A stretch of 64,000 nucleotides of DNA from Microcyclospora pomicola (GCA_002786065.1 NHNY01000009.1:124001-188000); one strand, 5' to 3'. Shown: positions 20,228-32,686, counted from the first letter of the stretch. Notes: generated by a model not told the origin, from the sequence alone. Program-made: numbers and translations.

Positions 20228-22155
20228 ATGGTGAAACTCAATCTCTTCGGCAGGGGCCTTAGGCTGCAAATCGCCATCACCATTGCTTGTCAGCTCGCCT
20301 TTGTGCTTTTCGGCTGTAAGTCAACAAAGCTTCACATTAGCAAGAGTATGGTCCCCTGACAACGGCAATAGATGATCAAGGTGTATTTTCTGGCATTGTT
20401 GGCAATACAGACTGGAAGGAGACATTCGGGAATCCGGGCTCTGGCCTTGAGGGCATCATCGTATCAATCTACAACTTGGGAGCGTTCTCCGGCTGCATAT
20501 TGACATTCATATGGGGTGAGAAGATGGGACGCCGAAAGTGCATGTGGATCGCAATGGGATGGATCGTCAGTGTCATCCATACAAGAACCTAAGTCGTTAA
20601 GTCCAGTCACTGACCGGCAGCTAGATCGTTGGGGCTATCCTGCAGTGCACCAGCTACTCAGTGGCACAGATACTGGTTGCACGATATATCACTGGTGAGT
20701 CGGGACATACATCACTCCATACCCTACCATGCTAATTACATTTCAGGAATCGGGACGGGCATAGAGACTTCGACCGTGCCAATGTACCAGAGCGAGCTGT
20801 GCGATGCCAATCGTCGCGGCCGACTTGTGTCTTCCGAGCCACTGTTCGTAGGCGTTGGTATCGTCATCTCCTACTACTTCGACTACGGCATGTCGTTCGT
20901 CGGCGGACCAGTCGCTTGGCGAGTTCCAATTGCCTGCCAGTGCGTTTTCGCATTTGTCGTCATCTTCCTAGTCTTTGGCCTGCCGGAATCGCCACGATGG
21001 CTCTATGCTCATGGCCGGAACGAGGAAGCATTGCAGGTCTTATGCGATGTGTGGGATACTGGACCCGAAGGCGAGAAGGTGTCGGGCATGCAGACGGAGA
21101 TACTAGAAGCCATACACCTGGAGAAGAAGCATGGGGAGTATAAATGGAGTCAGTTGCTGAAACGGGATTCGGTCCAAACCGGCCAACGTGTTCTGCTAGC
21201 CTGGGGCATGCAGTTCATGAATCAGGTTGGAGGTATCAACTTGGTCGTGTGAGTATATAGAACTATATTCATGATCCGCAGTCCCCGCTAACATTAAGTA
21301 GGTACTTCGTGCCTTCGGCCCTCGAGCAGAACGTCGGCTTGTCGAATAACTTATCGCTGTTGATCGGAGGGGCGATACAGTGCATGTTCTTCGTTGGCTC
21401 GCTATTGCCTACCTTCTTCCTCGATCGATTGGGTCGTCGTAAGCCAATGATCTGGGGATCTCTCGGCCTCGCCATCTCCATGATGATGATCTCCGTTTTG
21501 CTCAGCTTCCAAAGGGGTGGCTATTCCGCATCCACCGAGCACAGCACAGCCTCTGCCAGTGTGGCTTTCTTCTTCACTTACATGTTGATCTTCGGAGGTA
21601 CGTGCTCTTTCACCATGGAAACACATCATTAACCCTCGCTGACATCCTTCCTCCCAGCATCCGCAAACTGTATCCCCTGGGTATACGTCCCAGAGATCCT
21701 CCCATTGCACGCCCGAGCGAAAGGCACCGCCATCGGTATTTCCTCAAATTGGCTTTGGGTATGACCATTCCCTTTATCACTCCACAATACCTCTCTGACC
21801 AGCTTTCCCGCAGAACTTCGTCATCGTCATGATAACACCGACGATCATCAACAGTCTGCAATGGAAGGCATACCTGATCTTCATGTGCACGAACCTCGCC
21901 TTCATTCCACTCGTGTACTATTGTTACCCCGAGACCTCGAACCTGACGCTCGAGGAGGTCGATCACTTGTTCACCGACAACGAAGACAGCGGTAGTACAA
22001 CGGGACACCGGGGTTTACGTGCGAAGCTCAGAGCTGGAACGACACGTCCTGTCAAGGTCAGCCTGCGACAAAGACATGCGAAGAGTCACGATGGCATGTT
22101 TGAGCCGGCGACCGAAAAGGACGGTGTGGCCGAGTATGTAGATCGAGTCGCATAA
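20228..22155 (+). CDS. MFS sugar/proton symporter
   Basis: Seven exons: 20228-20315, 20372-20565, 20625-20694, 20747-21248, 21302-21597, 21658-21758 and 21814-22155, giving 530 residues. It is a 12-helix sugar porter of the major facilitator superfamily, expected in the plasma membrane to import a mono- or oligosaccharide. Family marks in order: FGYDQGVFSG in helix 1, GEKMGRRKCM in the first cytosolic loop, ARYITGIGTGIETSTVPMYQ, GLPESPRWL after helix 6, FLDRLGRRKPM in the second half, VYVPEILPLHARAKG and PETSNLTLEEVD, a variant of the usual PETKG motif. The C-terminal tail of about 65 residues is basic and cytosolic. All junctions keep frame. Substrate cannot be read from sequence. It lies head-to-head with a Zn2Cys6 regulator. 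Confidence 0.9.
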
Positions 22156-22892
22156 GCTTGCCGAGTAGTCTCCAGCTCTAGAGGAAGCGAAAAGCTATAC
22201 AGATTACACACGAACAGAAATCCTCGAATGGACTCGCAGCAGTGTGCTCGCGCTTGGTCGCATCTCTATACAATCGTTCCATCACTGATGGGACAGAGAC
22301 TTTATCTACCTGTGGGCCATGGTTTATACATATCCTCTTATACTCGCTTGTGTAGGTTGACCCCTCGTCCCAGTTATGCTCGCGTACTTGTTTCGCTACT
22401 TGAAGTCTAATAGACATGTGAGTGTTCTGGCCGGCAGTAAACGGAGGTCTATCTTGTTTCCAGACCAGCTGTGTTGTGGACGGAACTTCGTACGAGAAAC
22501 CACGACATGCCATGCCCCATATTCTACATTAATCGAGGCCCCTGAACTGCGCCACCTCTCACGGATCTCAGATGACTGTGCGCGATATGTAACATGCGTG
22601 CCTTCTAGCACTATTAGTCTTCGATATTTCACAGCATGGCGTCAAGGATACGGCTCGAAGAAGCAGAAGTAATGAAATCTCATGTATATTGTAAGCGATT
22701 TTCAAGATCATCTAGACCGCGCTGCCAGAGCCAAAGTACGATGACAGAGAAAAACAAAGGTTGAAGAAGCCCACCCGCCACTGGTCCGAGACCTTGGACC
22801 ACCATCAAGACAGATAATATCGCAAGTGGCTCATGCTGAGAAGTAGTCTGACTACACCACCACGTTCGCAACAACACTCGTACGCAATATGA
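22156..22892. other. Convergent intergenic region
   Basis: About 740 bp between the 3' ends of the transporter and the mannosyltransferase gene. Only short frames on both strands; no feature recognised beyond presumed 3' UTRs. Confidence 0.5.
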
Positions 22893-24870
22893 TTACAGCG
22901 CATCTTCATGATCTTGTGCGGCAATGACCGCGTCGACGACTTTCTCGACATTTGACTTTCGCTGCTCACCGACTTGGCCAGCTGCGACTTGATCCTGCTC
23001 AACAGTGTCCTTTGCCTCGACTGGGACTTGCACGGGCGCGTTGTTCTCAGCTTCAAGCACGGCGGGTGCTTCCTGCGCAGAGTCCGCGAGATTTTCAGCG
23101 TCCTCGCGTGGCGTGGTCTTTTTGTCGACAACAGGACCGACGTCTGCGTTCGATCCGCCGGCAAGCTCGGAGTCGGCAATGGGCTGTACGCCTTCGAGCA
23201 TTGCGGCGGCGGCGGCGTCAGCAGCGGCTTTGGCGGCTTTGGCAGCAGGCTTGACCGGTTTGTTATCATCATCAAGGCTATAGAGTGGGATCAGTTAGCA
23301 CAGAATTCTTGCCTTTGAAGTCAGGAGACTCGATGAAGGAGACATCAGGGGACGACTTACATTTCCAGCGGTTCCTTCTTCACTTCCTTCGCCTCTTTAG
23401 CCGCAACTATCTTGGCCGCATCGGCCTCCTCTGCAGCTTTCCATGCCTCTTTGTCCTTTGCCCATCGGCCGGCATCGGCCGAAGTGTCGAACTGGTTGTC
23501 AATCATGTCTTGTCTTTCTTTCCGCCTTCGCTCTTCGTCCTCCCGCTGCTTGCGCTCGCGCTCCATCTCTTCGATGTGCCTGACGTCGTCCACGGACGGC
23601 TCGTACAAATGCCAGACAGTGTAGTGAGGAAGACCAACCACGGAAAACTGCATACGCTTGGCCATCTTGCCGAATCCTTCTGTTTCGGCGTGCTTTTCAA
23701 AAGAGAAGGCAGGGAAGTGGACGCCGCTTCGGAACACTCTGGCCTTCGCAAGAATTGACACACCACCCACACCATCGATCTCCATCTCCATGTCCGGATC
23801 GCCGTAGGGGTCACGGAGATACGCAAGATGCGGACGCCAGGTAGCGTACTCGGCATAGCCCTCAACAATCACAGCATCCTCATCGAGAGTATCTGCCAAA
23901 GCGAGTGCTGTCTCTGACTCTTGCCAACTGTTTAGATCGTAAGGCTGCTCTCCTCCAAGCCAGTCGGGTAAGGGTCGCCAAACGTTCGGCACTATAATGT
24001 CCTTATTGTGCCGCATGAGGTCTTCCAAGATCGTGAACGGTGCGGTCTCCACGTCCACGTCTCGCCAGTACACCCAACTGTGGGTGGGTCTGAGCGCAGC
24101 ACTCAACAGCCAATTTCGAGCTTGGGCCATGCTCTTTCGTCGACTCGCCTGGGCCGCGAAACCGTGCCGAGACTCGACGTCCTGCTGCACGGTTTGACCG
24201 AAGTCTTTCTCGATCACAGATATTTCGCCAAAGGTCTCTTTCACGATCGGGTTTCCTTGTAGCTCGGCCAGCAGGTCTGAGAGCAAAGACAACGTGTTGT
24301 CTTTGCTGTCACCAACCAGAAATGCCAAGTCGATCAGGTTGTGAGGGTATGTCAAGTTCCGCAGATGGCTGAAGAACATTGGCAGATGCGATGAGGCATC
24401 TCGTAGAGGCGCGCATAACAATATCCGTTCCTCTCTTTCCCATCCCCGTGATGTGCCTCCCACATTGGCCAGATCGTAGTATCGTACAGTCTCTAGTTGG
24501 AACTCCTCCCCACGGCTGAAGAGACCTAATGATAGGCCTGGTATGACGGCCGCTGGTCTCAAGGAAGGGAAGAGTATGAAAAGTATAAAGAGTAGCACAG
24601 CAAGGGCGCCGCCTAATCGTGTGAACATGCCTCGTCTCCGTTGGTAGGCATTTCGTGATTTGGGCAAATACCTATGAAGTGGTCATCATTAGCACAGTAT
24701 CCTTCCGATCCAATGCTGCTCGCATGCATTGCCAGGAATTTGGTGCAGGTAAGCACATACTTGTCGTACTTGTCGGCACGTATCTGGAAGGGGGAGCCAC
24801 GGTGCTCGACCATGGACGGGCTGGTTTCATACGCGCCATTGGGAGAGCCGCTGTAGCCGTGCCGGTTCAT
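22893..24870 (-). CDS. Anp1/Mnn9-family alpha-1,6-mannosyltransferase subunit
   Basis: Three exons: 24870-24761, 24671-23361 and 23277-22893, giving 601 residues. Anp1, Mnn9 and Van1 form the Golgi M-Pol complexes that elongate the alpha-1,6-mannan backbone on N-glycans. Visible: a short cytosolic N-terminus, one membrane anchor at about residues 57-74 (LAVLLFILFILFPSL), the luminal domain with ILLCAPLRDASSHLPMFF, LAFLVGDSKDNTL, RNWLLSAALRPTHSWVYWRD, the DxD metal/nucleotide-sugar site D241-V-D243, and EGYAEYATWRPHLAYLRDPY. A Glu/Lys-rich segment and an Ala/Val/Glu-rich tail encoded mainly by exon 3 follow, longer than in yeast members. Both introns (GTATGT, GTAAGT) keep frame. Which of the three yeast paralogues is the true orthologue was not determined; the Anp1 group seems likeliest. 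Confidence 0.9.
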
Positions 24871-26304
24871 CTTTGAGGCATGGGTGGGCAGCATGTGCCT
24901 TGTCCAAGTGTCCCCTTTCCCACTGCTGCAGATGTCTGTCCAGCCTCAAGACCCTCAATGCTTGCAATGGCAATACTGGCGGCCGGTAGGCGGCGAATGT
25001 AAAGACGCAGGCGCAAGTTTTGGCCGTTGATGTGGAACCAGAGTGCCTTGCGCAAGCTAGATTAAGACGATCAAGGGCCGCGGTCGATGGTGAAACGGTG
25101 CAACGATGCTTCCGAAGTAGCACAACGTATGTACGTGGTGCCGGAGACGCAGATTGACGGCGGCGGTGATGGTGGTAAAGAGCGTGGTGGTGTCGGACGC
25201 GAGGTGTTCAAGAAATGGTGCTGTGGAGCAGAGTAGGAGTACGTAGGTGTGCCCTGTAGTGCTTCCCTATCGGCTTCGTGGCATACTTGCACCATCCCGA
25301 CCTGCCACGAATAATACAGGGACCTGATGCAGTATAATGCGTTTATAGTTCCGGTCTAGCTCTCCCGCGCTGCCGCAAATGCTTGTTCCTGAATTCCATC
25401 ATTAACCGGCATGATTGAAGGTCTCCCTCGACACCTATACACAATCTTTTACACGATCACGAAAACACAATCTAGGGAGTATGGAAGACAGTCTGGAATG
25501 CGCTTCTCCCGAACTACGCAGCAAGAGTGCAATGCGTTGGACAGATTTATACAACGAACTTTCCTGCGCTTCCTGATCCTTAGGCGGGCGGCCACCGACA
25601 GCGATCCTCCTGCAGCACGACAACTTTAATGTGAAACCACAGCGCAACACGTTAATATCCCCTTGATCACTCTTCAGCGCTTCTGCATTTCCTTATCAAC
25701 CTCTCGTCGATGCTGATGTACATGTTTTCAGCAGCAGCGACTGTGGCTAATTGTTTCGTTGCTCTCATCCAGCTTCTTCTGCAGCCAATCGCGTCACATA
25801 TCCCGGCCTTCGGCTGCGAAAAGGTGGCGTTCTTCCTTCTAGTCCCGCCTGCATTATAGGCATCGATTGCTTATGATATCTGCTTATATCTGCTTATCTG
25901 TAAGCATGGTGAGAATCACGTTGAGGACTGGTCAATCTTGGCAATCGTCCTGCTGTCTTGCCATTGACTTATCGATCTTGCGTTATGTTTGGTGAAATGA
26001 CCACCAAACATGATCAACAGATCTTGGCATTGAGCTAGGCTCCATGAAACATCACTGTGTGCAGTCGCAGCCCAAGCTCTGTACTCGGAGACTGGTCTTT
26101 TCGACAACAATTACGATGGCGTCTGTTGCAGTGCTTCCGGCACTTCAGGAACGAAATGACAGTATAGTCTTGCATAACAGACAAGACCTTGTAACTCAAG
26201 ACAATCGTCACGCATCCTGCAGCTGATTCTGCACGACTTTGCATGCAGCCGTGCCAAAAGTGCCGAATGTAACGATTCTAGGTGTTATACAGTATACATG
26301 TGAC
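24871..26304. other. 1.4 kb intergenic region, no gene seen
   Basis: Upstream of the mannosyltransferase and downstream of the 7-TM gene. Short frames only, with no domains. It contains the mannosyltransferase promoter. Nothing else recognised. Confidence 0.5.
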
Positions 26305-28242
26305 TCATCTATCCACGGTATGCCGTCTTGACCGTGGCTTTCGGTTCTCCGCTGAAGGCTCCTCAGCAGAAATCACAATTATTGGAGTTCCTGGGCTTTC
26401 GGGGCTCATCTCCACGGCATCCGAAGCCGAAGCACCTCTGCTCGGGTCTTGATGTATCGGGGATGATCGAGGCGGAGACATCGATGGAACCTCGAGGGTA
26501 TCTCGTCGCTTCCGGGGTTGCGCCCCCGCCGAGACCACTGACTCATGCGAGAGTGGCCTTTCCAACACGGGTGTGTCTAGATCGGTGGAATCCTTGTGCA
26601 CTGAAGGACTGTAATTCGAAATGGTTCGTGATAAATGTACATTGCGCAGCATTTCTCCAGGAATCTCAGGATAGCCCGTAGCGTCACCTTCCCGGAAATC
26701 TTTGTCGTCGAAGTTCTGCGCGAGGTTGAGGAAGTTCTTATTGAACTTGATGACTATCCTGGCGGATCTGCGCATGAGTGTGTTGTCATCATCAGGCGGA
26801 ATCCTGCCTTCCGTGATAGCATTCTCTGTTGCCATGGCATCTGCAAGGAGTAGATACCCGGAGCTCAGTATTGCGAGTCCAGTGCCGGCAAGTGGGGACC
26901 ATTGTCCTGTCGGAGTATGTCAACAGACAGCTCACTTCTTCGAAGTTGGTTCAAACTTACCAATATTACCTAGCGGCTCCTGCTCGTACTTTATCTGCTT
27001 GCTCCACAGATTCCGCTCGCCTAGGATAAGGATTGCCAGAACAGCACCACCAAAGACGATGATTTCTCCCCACTGCAGGACGAACCTGGCCACAGGGTTG
27101 GACGTCTTCGCGGAGGCTTGCTCGACGGTCTCGGAGATGCCCTCATTGTGTTCTGCTTGAGGGAGGTCATCGGATTTACTAGGCGACGGGTTGCGAACAC
27201 TCGGCACCACCATGACCTCTTGCTCTGTTGTCGCGTCCGAACTTCGTCTGGTCACCTCGACCATCTGTTCTCCGGGCGCGGTGGTCTGTTGCGTTGAAGT
27301 TTCCTTCTTCAGGTTTACCTCCAAGATCTTAAACCACATTGATACTAACAACAAAACAGCAGGGATGCAGCAAGCGCCACAGATCAATGTGGCTGCGTCA
27401 AAGGTAAGCTTTCTTGGCGCCGGAATCACATAGATGTTGTTTGCTGAACCACCGCGGATTGGAGAGAAAGGCCCGACATCAGGATCGCAGGTCAAATTGC
27501 AGGTGATACCGTATGCAAACTTATGCGGCGACGTGATCACAGGCTCTCCGGAACTGTCGATGCAATGAACCCCGTTGCTTCGGTAGAATTCCACAGTCAA
27601 ACTCAGCAGTCCTGTCAAAGGTTAGTTGATGACACATGTTCGAGGGTAGCAATCAACTTGGTCTATCACTCACCAGCAAGTATGAGAGCTGCCCATACGA
27701 ATATGGTGTTTCGTCCAGGCTCATTGAAATATGTGCGAGATCGTCTGACAGCTACAAGCGCGGTCAGGACGCCTACCGCGCACATCTGAAATGCTCCATA
27801 AATGTCCATGTCAACAGCGCCTATTCTGGGAATCAGTCGTTCGCTTGACGATCATTGTATACTGCCATCAACCTTACCATCGACATGCACGGCTGCCAGG
27901 ACAATACCGTGCAACGCAGCAAGTACTGGCAAGAGCAGTGCCAACCCTACGCAGGCATTTCTGAGCCATGCGGCTCTGCGAGCCAGTACACAAGCTGCTA
28001 CGAGCACATAATAGCTGGGTGGCGGTCCATTTGATTAGCCTAATGCCACTGACACTGCACAGTATGGCGGCGGGTTTTTCTTACAGTACACGAGAACCAG
28101 TGCCATATTGGCTGGATAGCGGCCAGGCACACACGACTTCAATTCCTGCAGCCGTGGAATTGGTAGTATTCGATGATGCGATACTAGTCTGGTTGAGAGC
28201 TCTGCTCATAAATGACAGGAACACCGTGGGGATAGCAGGCAT
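26305..28242 (-). CDS. Orphan seven-transmembrane protein
   Basis: Five exons: 28242-28085, 28014-27878, 27820-27674, 27611-26961 and 26906-26305, giving 564 residues. After a short N-terminus with three N-glycosylation sequons (NQT, NTT, NST) there are seven hydrophobic segments: YYVLVAACVL, GLALLLPVLAALHGIVLAAV, FQMCAVGVLTALVAV, IFVWAALILAGLLSL, ICGACCIPAVLLLVSMWF, IIVFGGAVLAILIL and LAGTGLAILSSGYLLL. A Cys-containing outer loop (CIDSSGEP...ITCNLTCDP) lies between helices 4 and 5, a loop of about 70 residues rich in Ser, Thr and Glu between helices 5 and 6, and a tail of about 150 residues with basic and Ser/Pro-rich stretches. The layout is receptor-like, and I recall similar proteins in other Pezizomycotina, but no named receptor class was recognised. 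All four introns preserve frame. ATG 28242 is chosen as the first in-frame start; a second lies 11 codons on. Confidence 0.78.
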
Positions 28243-29050
28243 ATCTCAAGTTCAGGCATTGGAAGTAGTGGCAGGAGACGACCGCGTCGGTAGAAGTTAA
28301 AGCGGAATGAGTGGCTTGTAGGGTATTCAGTATGGTCATGGAGACAAGGTGGCTGTGTGTGGTCATCAGATATGGCCGGGTTGTCAAGGCTGAGATCGGT
28401 ACCACATACTATACCCTGCCGCGAAGGATCGCCTGCATAGAATCTCTTGGCCCTATCGTCACCGGTCGATGTGCAGCCTAGTGAATTATAGCGAGGGCGG
28501 CTCATTCTTTCTACGATTCGAATCTCGCTGTTCGGGGCATGATGCTGAATGCTGCTGACACTGCATCTCCGATCCGGATCATCTAATCTCGATGAACATA
28601 AATGCACGCATGTAGTTTCAGCGTGGTGTCGAGTGATGTCCAAGAAGAACAGTAGGGCTACTAGAGTCTAAACGGACTTCTAGCGCCAAATCAGCCTGGG
28701 CGCCCAGCAAAGGCCCCCAAACCTGTCGCCAAGGTACGTGGGACGATGTACCGTCCAGCGACATGAGGCTGCGCCTCACTCACGTGCCTTCCCGCATACA
28801 TGAGGTCGATACTAGCATATACCTTCAGATCTTTTTGCGCCTTACGTTCACTAGTGCCCAGCGCGTGAATGTGCTTCTTGTCGAGTAAGACTTTCGCAGC
28901 CAGCTGAAGCTTGGAATCTTCGCGTAAAGAGAGTATTCTACATGAATTCACGATCTTGAACAACCTATGTCCGACCATCCAACACATATCAAGATGCTGA
29001 ACCATATCTAGCTGGACTCCAAGATCACAGAGCTGGATACTGAGTCAGCC
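28243..29050. promoter_or_regulatory. Divergent intergenic region, 7-TM protein / ArsB-like transporter
   Basis: About 810 bp between two divergent membrane-protein genes. A B-box-like GATTCGAATC at 28515 lacks a matching A box or cloverleaf. No gene seen. Confidence 0.45.
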
Positions 29051-31314
29051 ATGGCGATCGACACTTCTATTGACCTCGACACGGACAAGATCAAAGAATG
29101 GCGATCCATAATCACACTGATTGTCTTTGTGTTGACCAGTAAGTAGGGGCATGGTGTCCCATGGCTTGAAGCATCTGACAAATGGCAGATGTCGTGGTTC
29201 TGTTTCCGTTTCATATCCCCATCTATCTCCCTTGGTGGTTGTCGAATGGTATCAGGGATGCGCTGGCTGCTTGTCGCATCACAGCGCGACGGCAACGCAC
29301 GAATCAGCTCGATGCTGATCATGATGGATCCAAGCCTACGGGATACTTCGAGCACTTTCGCTTTCCGATGAACTTCATAACGGCACCTGTCATTGCAGAT
29401 CTGTTTCTGCTTGCCATCCTCGCGATCGGCCGCAATGAAGTCAGCCAAGGAACCGTAGGTGCAGACAACATCGCGCCAATCGATATCATGGTGTTCTTCC
29501 TCAGCTTGGCTTACATTGCGATCTCGATCGATGCCTCTGGCCTGATCAGGTGGCTGGCTTTCAAGGTATTACAAAGGGCAGGCAAGAACGGCCATATGCT
29601 TTACTTCTACCTGTACACCTTTTTCTTCGCCTTGGCCACGTTCGCGGGAAACGATCCTATTATCTTGAGTGGTACTGCTTTCCTGGCCTATATGACACGG
29701 GTGTCAAGCAACATCGAGCACCCAAGAGCATGGATTTATGCTCAATTTACCATGGCCAATGTTGGTTCTGCTATCCTGGTATCCTCAAATCCAACGAATC
29801 TGGTGCTTGCCGGTGCCTTCGAGATAAAGTTCATCGTCTACACAGCAAACATGATTGTGCCGGTCGTTGTGACCGCAATCATCCTCTTCCCGTTCTTGCT
29901 ATACATCATGTTCCCCAGCGAGAAGCTAGTTCCGACCTCGATTACGTTACACGAGCTACCAGAAGCTCTCAAACACAAGAAACCCGTCAACCCCAACATT
30001 CCGCACGCCCGTGATGGCGAAGATACTGAGGAGAACGGCGAAGAGAGTCAGCTCCTTTCGCTCGAAGAGATCATGAATCCGTTCTTAGACAAAGGTGGAG
30101 CTGCTTTTGGTGCACTCATCATGGTCGCTACGCTCGTGAGCATCCTAGCTCTCAACGCGAGCAGCCAGAGTGGATCTGAACATCCAGTCTTCTGGGTGAC
30201 TCTTCCGGCGGCCGTGATCATGTTCTGTTGGGACTTGGGATTTGGCTGGACGCATCGACATGATACTCGGAATATTGCTCGTAAAGGTCGGGAGAGAGCA
30301 CGTGCAAAGGCGGAGAAAGCGTTGAAGCCACGGCCAGAGAACACACCAACCGCTACAGACGACCTGACAAACCCCGAAGTAGCAGTTTCGAAGATGGACC
30401 GCGATTCTTTGAATTCGCCGCAATCTCAATATGCCACCAGAGACGACATCACGGACGGGGAGTTGGATACTCCCACCTTACATAGGTCAAGTACCGAGAC
30501 TCCTGGCTTCGCGGGTGCTGGCTCGTCGTCTCCCTTAGCTTTGCTTGCAAGCGAGCGTGATGATAGCGCAGACCACGACGTAAAAGAACCCTCGAAGCAC
30601 ATTACTTCCACCACGACAATCGGCTCGCCAGAGCTCATATCCCGCGACACCAATGCAGAGGAGAAACAGTTATCCTCGCCTCCAGACGACTCACATCCAG
30701 GCCTGGACCACAACCGCACAACCCTCCAGTCTCTCCTGCGAGACGCTTATGTCTGGCTATCCGAGACCTTTCCGACCGTGATGACTGTCTTCGGCCACCT
30801 GCCATTCCCGCTCATCCCCTTCGCCCTCGCCATGTTCGTGCTTGTGCAAGCGCTCGTGACGAAAGGCTGGGTCCCCGTCTTCGCGCACGGCTGGGATCAC
30901 TGGGTCGCCAAGACCGGCGTCGTCGGCGCCATCGGCGGCATGGGCTTCCTGTCCGTCATCCTGTGCAATTTCGCCGGGACCAACATCGGCACGACGATCC
31001 TGCTGTGTCGCGTGGTGCAGGCCTGGGTGCTGATCCACGAGCGAAACGGCACCGTCATCACCCAGCGCACGTTCTGGGCGACGGTGTATAGCATGGCCAT
31101 CGGCGTCAACTATGGCGCCTTCAGCACGGCTTTCAGCGCATCGCTGGCCGGCATGCTGTGGCGAGATATCCTCGCGCGGAAGCATATCAAGGTCCGCGGT
31201 TTGGATTTCGCCAGGATGAATCTACCCATCATCGCGGTGTCGATGGCGGTAGGCCTCGCGGTGTTGGTGGGCGAGGTGTACATCACGAGGAATACGACGG
31301 CGTATGTAGGGTGA
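29051..31314 (+). CDS. ArsB/CitM-type (ion transporter superfamily) membrane transporter
   Basis: Two exons, 29051-29138 and 29189-31314, give 737 residues. It belongs to the citrate-transporter-like/ArsB domain group (PF03600 type), 10-12 helices carrying anions such as arsenite or dicarboxylates. N-terminal half: ITLIVFVLTN, IYLPWWLSNG, FRFPMNFITAPVIADLFLL, the typical FAGNDPIILSGTAFLAYM re-entrant segment, and SAILVSSNPTNLVLAGAF. A long hydrophilic loop of about 200 residues rich in Ser, Glu and Asp follows. The C-terminal half has LPFPLIPFALAMFVLVQAL, LCNFAGTNIGTTILLCRVVQ and SMAIGVNYGAFSTAFSASL. The paired N-x-x-x-(T/S) re-entrant motifs in each half (NDPIILS and GTNIGTT) are the family signature. 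Fungal members of this sort are poorly characterised and the substrate is unknown. Confidence 0.85.
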
Positions 31315-31384
31315 GGAGACATAGGAGTCGAACATCGATGTAATGTGAGATTGTGTAGGAAGTATACCCCACAGAGTATGATCT

Positions 31385-32686
31385 CTATAATTTCCAATCC
31401 TTGTAGCTCCATTTCTCCGTCCGTTCCTTCTTGCCCTGCTTGCGCTGCCATACCCGCTTTCGAGCTTCAATCTTGCCATTGATCAGCAAATTCCGGTAGC
31501 GGTCCGTGAGCAGGTTGCCCTCGGGCTTAAGTCGTCGAAGCGAATCCTCCAGTTCCTCCGGCAGCACGACTTCGAGCGGCGCTTCGGGGATGGGTAGCTG
31601 ACCAAAACGCCGACGCTTAAGCTCTACCTTCGCATGATCGCCCACATCTGAATCCGATGAGTCCTCTTGCACAGCCAAGGCCATCGCTTGCTGTTTCAAA
31701 CGATCTTTCGCACGCATCTCTCGCGCTATTTGCTTGATCTGCTTCTCTTGCTCGTCACGCAGTTTCTGCTTTTTCTCCCATACCTCTTTGGCCTCGCGCT
31801 CCTTGCGTGCCTTGATCTTGTTTCGCTCCGCTGGTGTCTTGCGTCGAGGCATTTTCTGAACATGTACTTCGTTCTCGGCGCCGGACTGGATCCCGTCCCA
31901 TTCGCTTTCCCATGCGCTATCGTAGTCCGTTGCGTATTCGTCCTTCTCCGCAGCCTCTACCTTGGCTGCTTCTGCCTCGGCGCGAGCTTGTGCTTCTTCC
32001 GCTTGTGCTTCTTGAATCAGTCGCGCTTGCTCAGTGGCCACCGCTTCAGCGCCCTCCCGTTCTAGTAGAGCAGACCAATCTCCCACCAGCGGATTGTACG
32101 ACTTGCCTCCTTCAGGCTTGTAGATGTGAGGAATGGCCTTGCCGTTCACCGCTAGCGATTTGGGGGCTTCTTTGAGGGACTTCGGCTCGCGTAGTGGTTT
32201 GGCCTTGTCCAAGAAAGTGAGTCGTGGGTCTTGCTTCACTTCCACCACGGCCCATGGGTCATGCGATGCGGAAGGTTCTTGCACTTCGACACTTCCATTG
32301 ATCATCCTCAATTTGCGCAACTCCTTGTGTGAAACATATGTGCCGTTTTTCTGCTTCTTCCTATTACCAGACGGCTCATGGTCTTGAGCTGCTCTTTTCC
32401 TTCCATCCAGTCCAGGGACTGCTGATCGGATGCCCAGTATCTCGTCTGCTTTCAGCGACTTCTTGCCCCTGAACTGTTTCGCAACTTCCGCGTCTCCAGT
32501 CACATCGGTGGTGAACAACTCGTCCGAAGGTCGCTCTGCAACAACTCCGCCCTGGATGATCTGATCTCGCACCGCCTCAAGGCCCTCACTGACTTCGGTC
32601 AGGTCGACATTTTTCCTCCAAGCCTTCTTTCCTTTCCGCGATGGCTGTTTATACGTCGCCGGGGCAACAACTGTCTCCACTGCCAT
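31385..32686 (-). CDS. NOP53: Ribosome biogenesis protein Nop53 (GLTSCR2 family)
   Basis: Intronless, 433 residues. Nop53 is a nucleolar late 60S assembly factor that recruits the Mtr4 helicase and the exosome to 7S pre-rRNA. N-terminus: QPSRKGKKAWRKNVDL, the conserved start of the family, followed by the LFTTDVTGD region, which may contain the Mtr4-docking arch-interacting motif (the yeast LFxxD consensus; here the sequence reads LFTTD). The middle is Lys/Glu-rich and coiled (KARKEREAKEVWEKKQKLRD). The C-terminus has RRFGQLPIPEAPLEVVLPEE, SLRRLKPEGNLLTDRYRNL and KRVWQRKQGKK, diagnostic of the family. ATG 32686 is the first in frame. It is divergent from YPT6. Its functional partner, the exosome subunit MTR3, happens to lie 5 kb away at 37377. 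Confidence 0.93.
   Translation of the reverse strand: MAVETVVAPATYKQPSRKGKKAWRKNVDLTEVSEGLEAVRDQIIQGGVVAERPSDELFTTDVTGDAEVAKQFRGKKSLKADEILGIRSAVPGLDGRKRAAQDHEPSGNRKKQKNGTYVSHKELRKLRMINGSVEVQEPSASHDPWAVVEVKQDPRLTFLDKAKPLREPKSLKEAPKSLAVNGKAIPHIYKPEGGKSYNPLVGDWSALLEREGAEAVATEQARLIQEAQAEEAQARAEAEAAKVEAAEKDEYATDYDSAWESEWDGIQSGAENEVHVQKMPRRKTPAERNKIKARKEREAKEVWEKKQKLRDEQEKQIKQIAREMRAKDRLKQQAMALAVQEDSSDSDVGDHAKVELKRRRFGQLPIPEAPLEVVLPEELEDSLRRLKPEGNLLTDRYRNLLINGKIEARKRVWQRKQGKKERTEKWSYKDWKL

Noticed and set aside
28515-28524. GATTCGAATC, like a tRNA B box
   Set aside because: No A box at the expected distance upstream and no acceptor or anticodon stems can be folded by eye.
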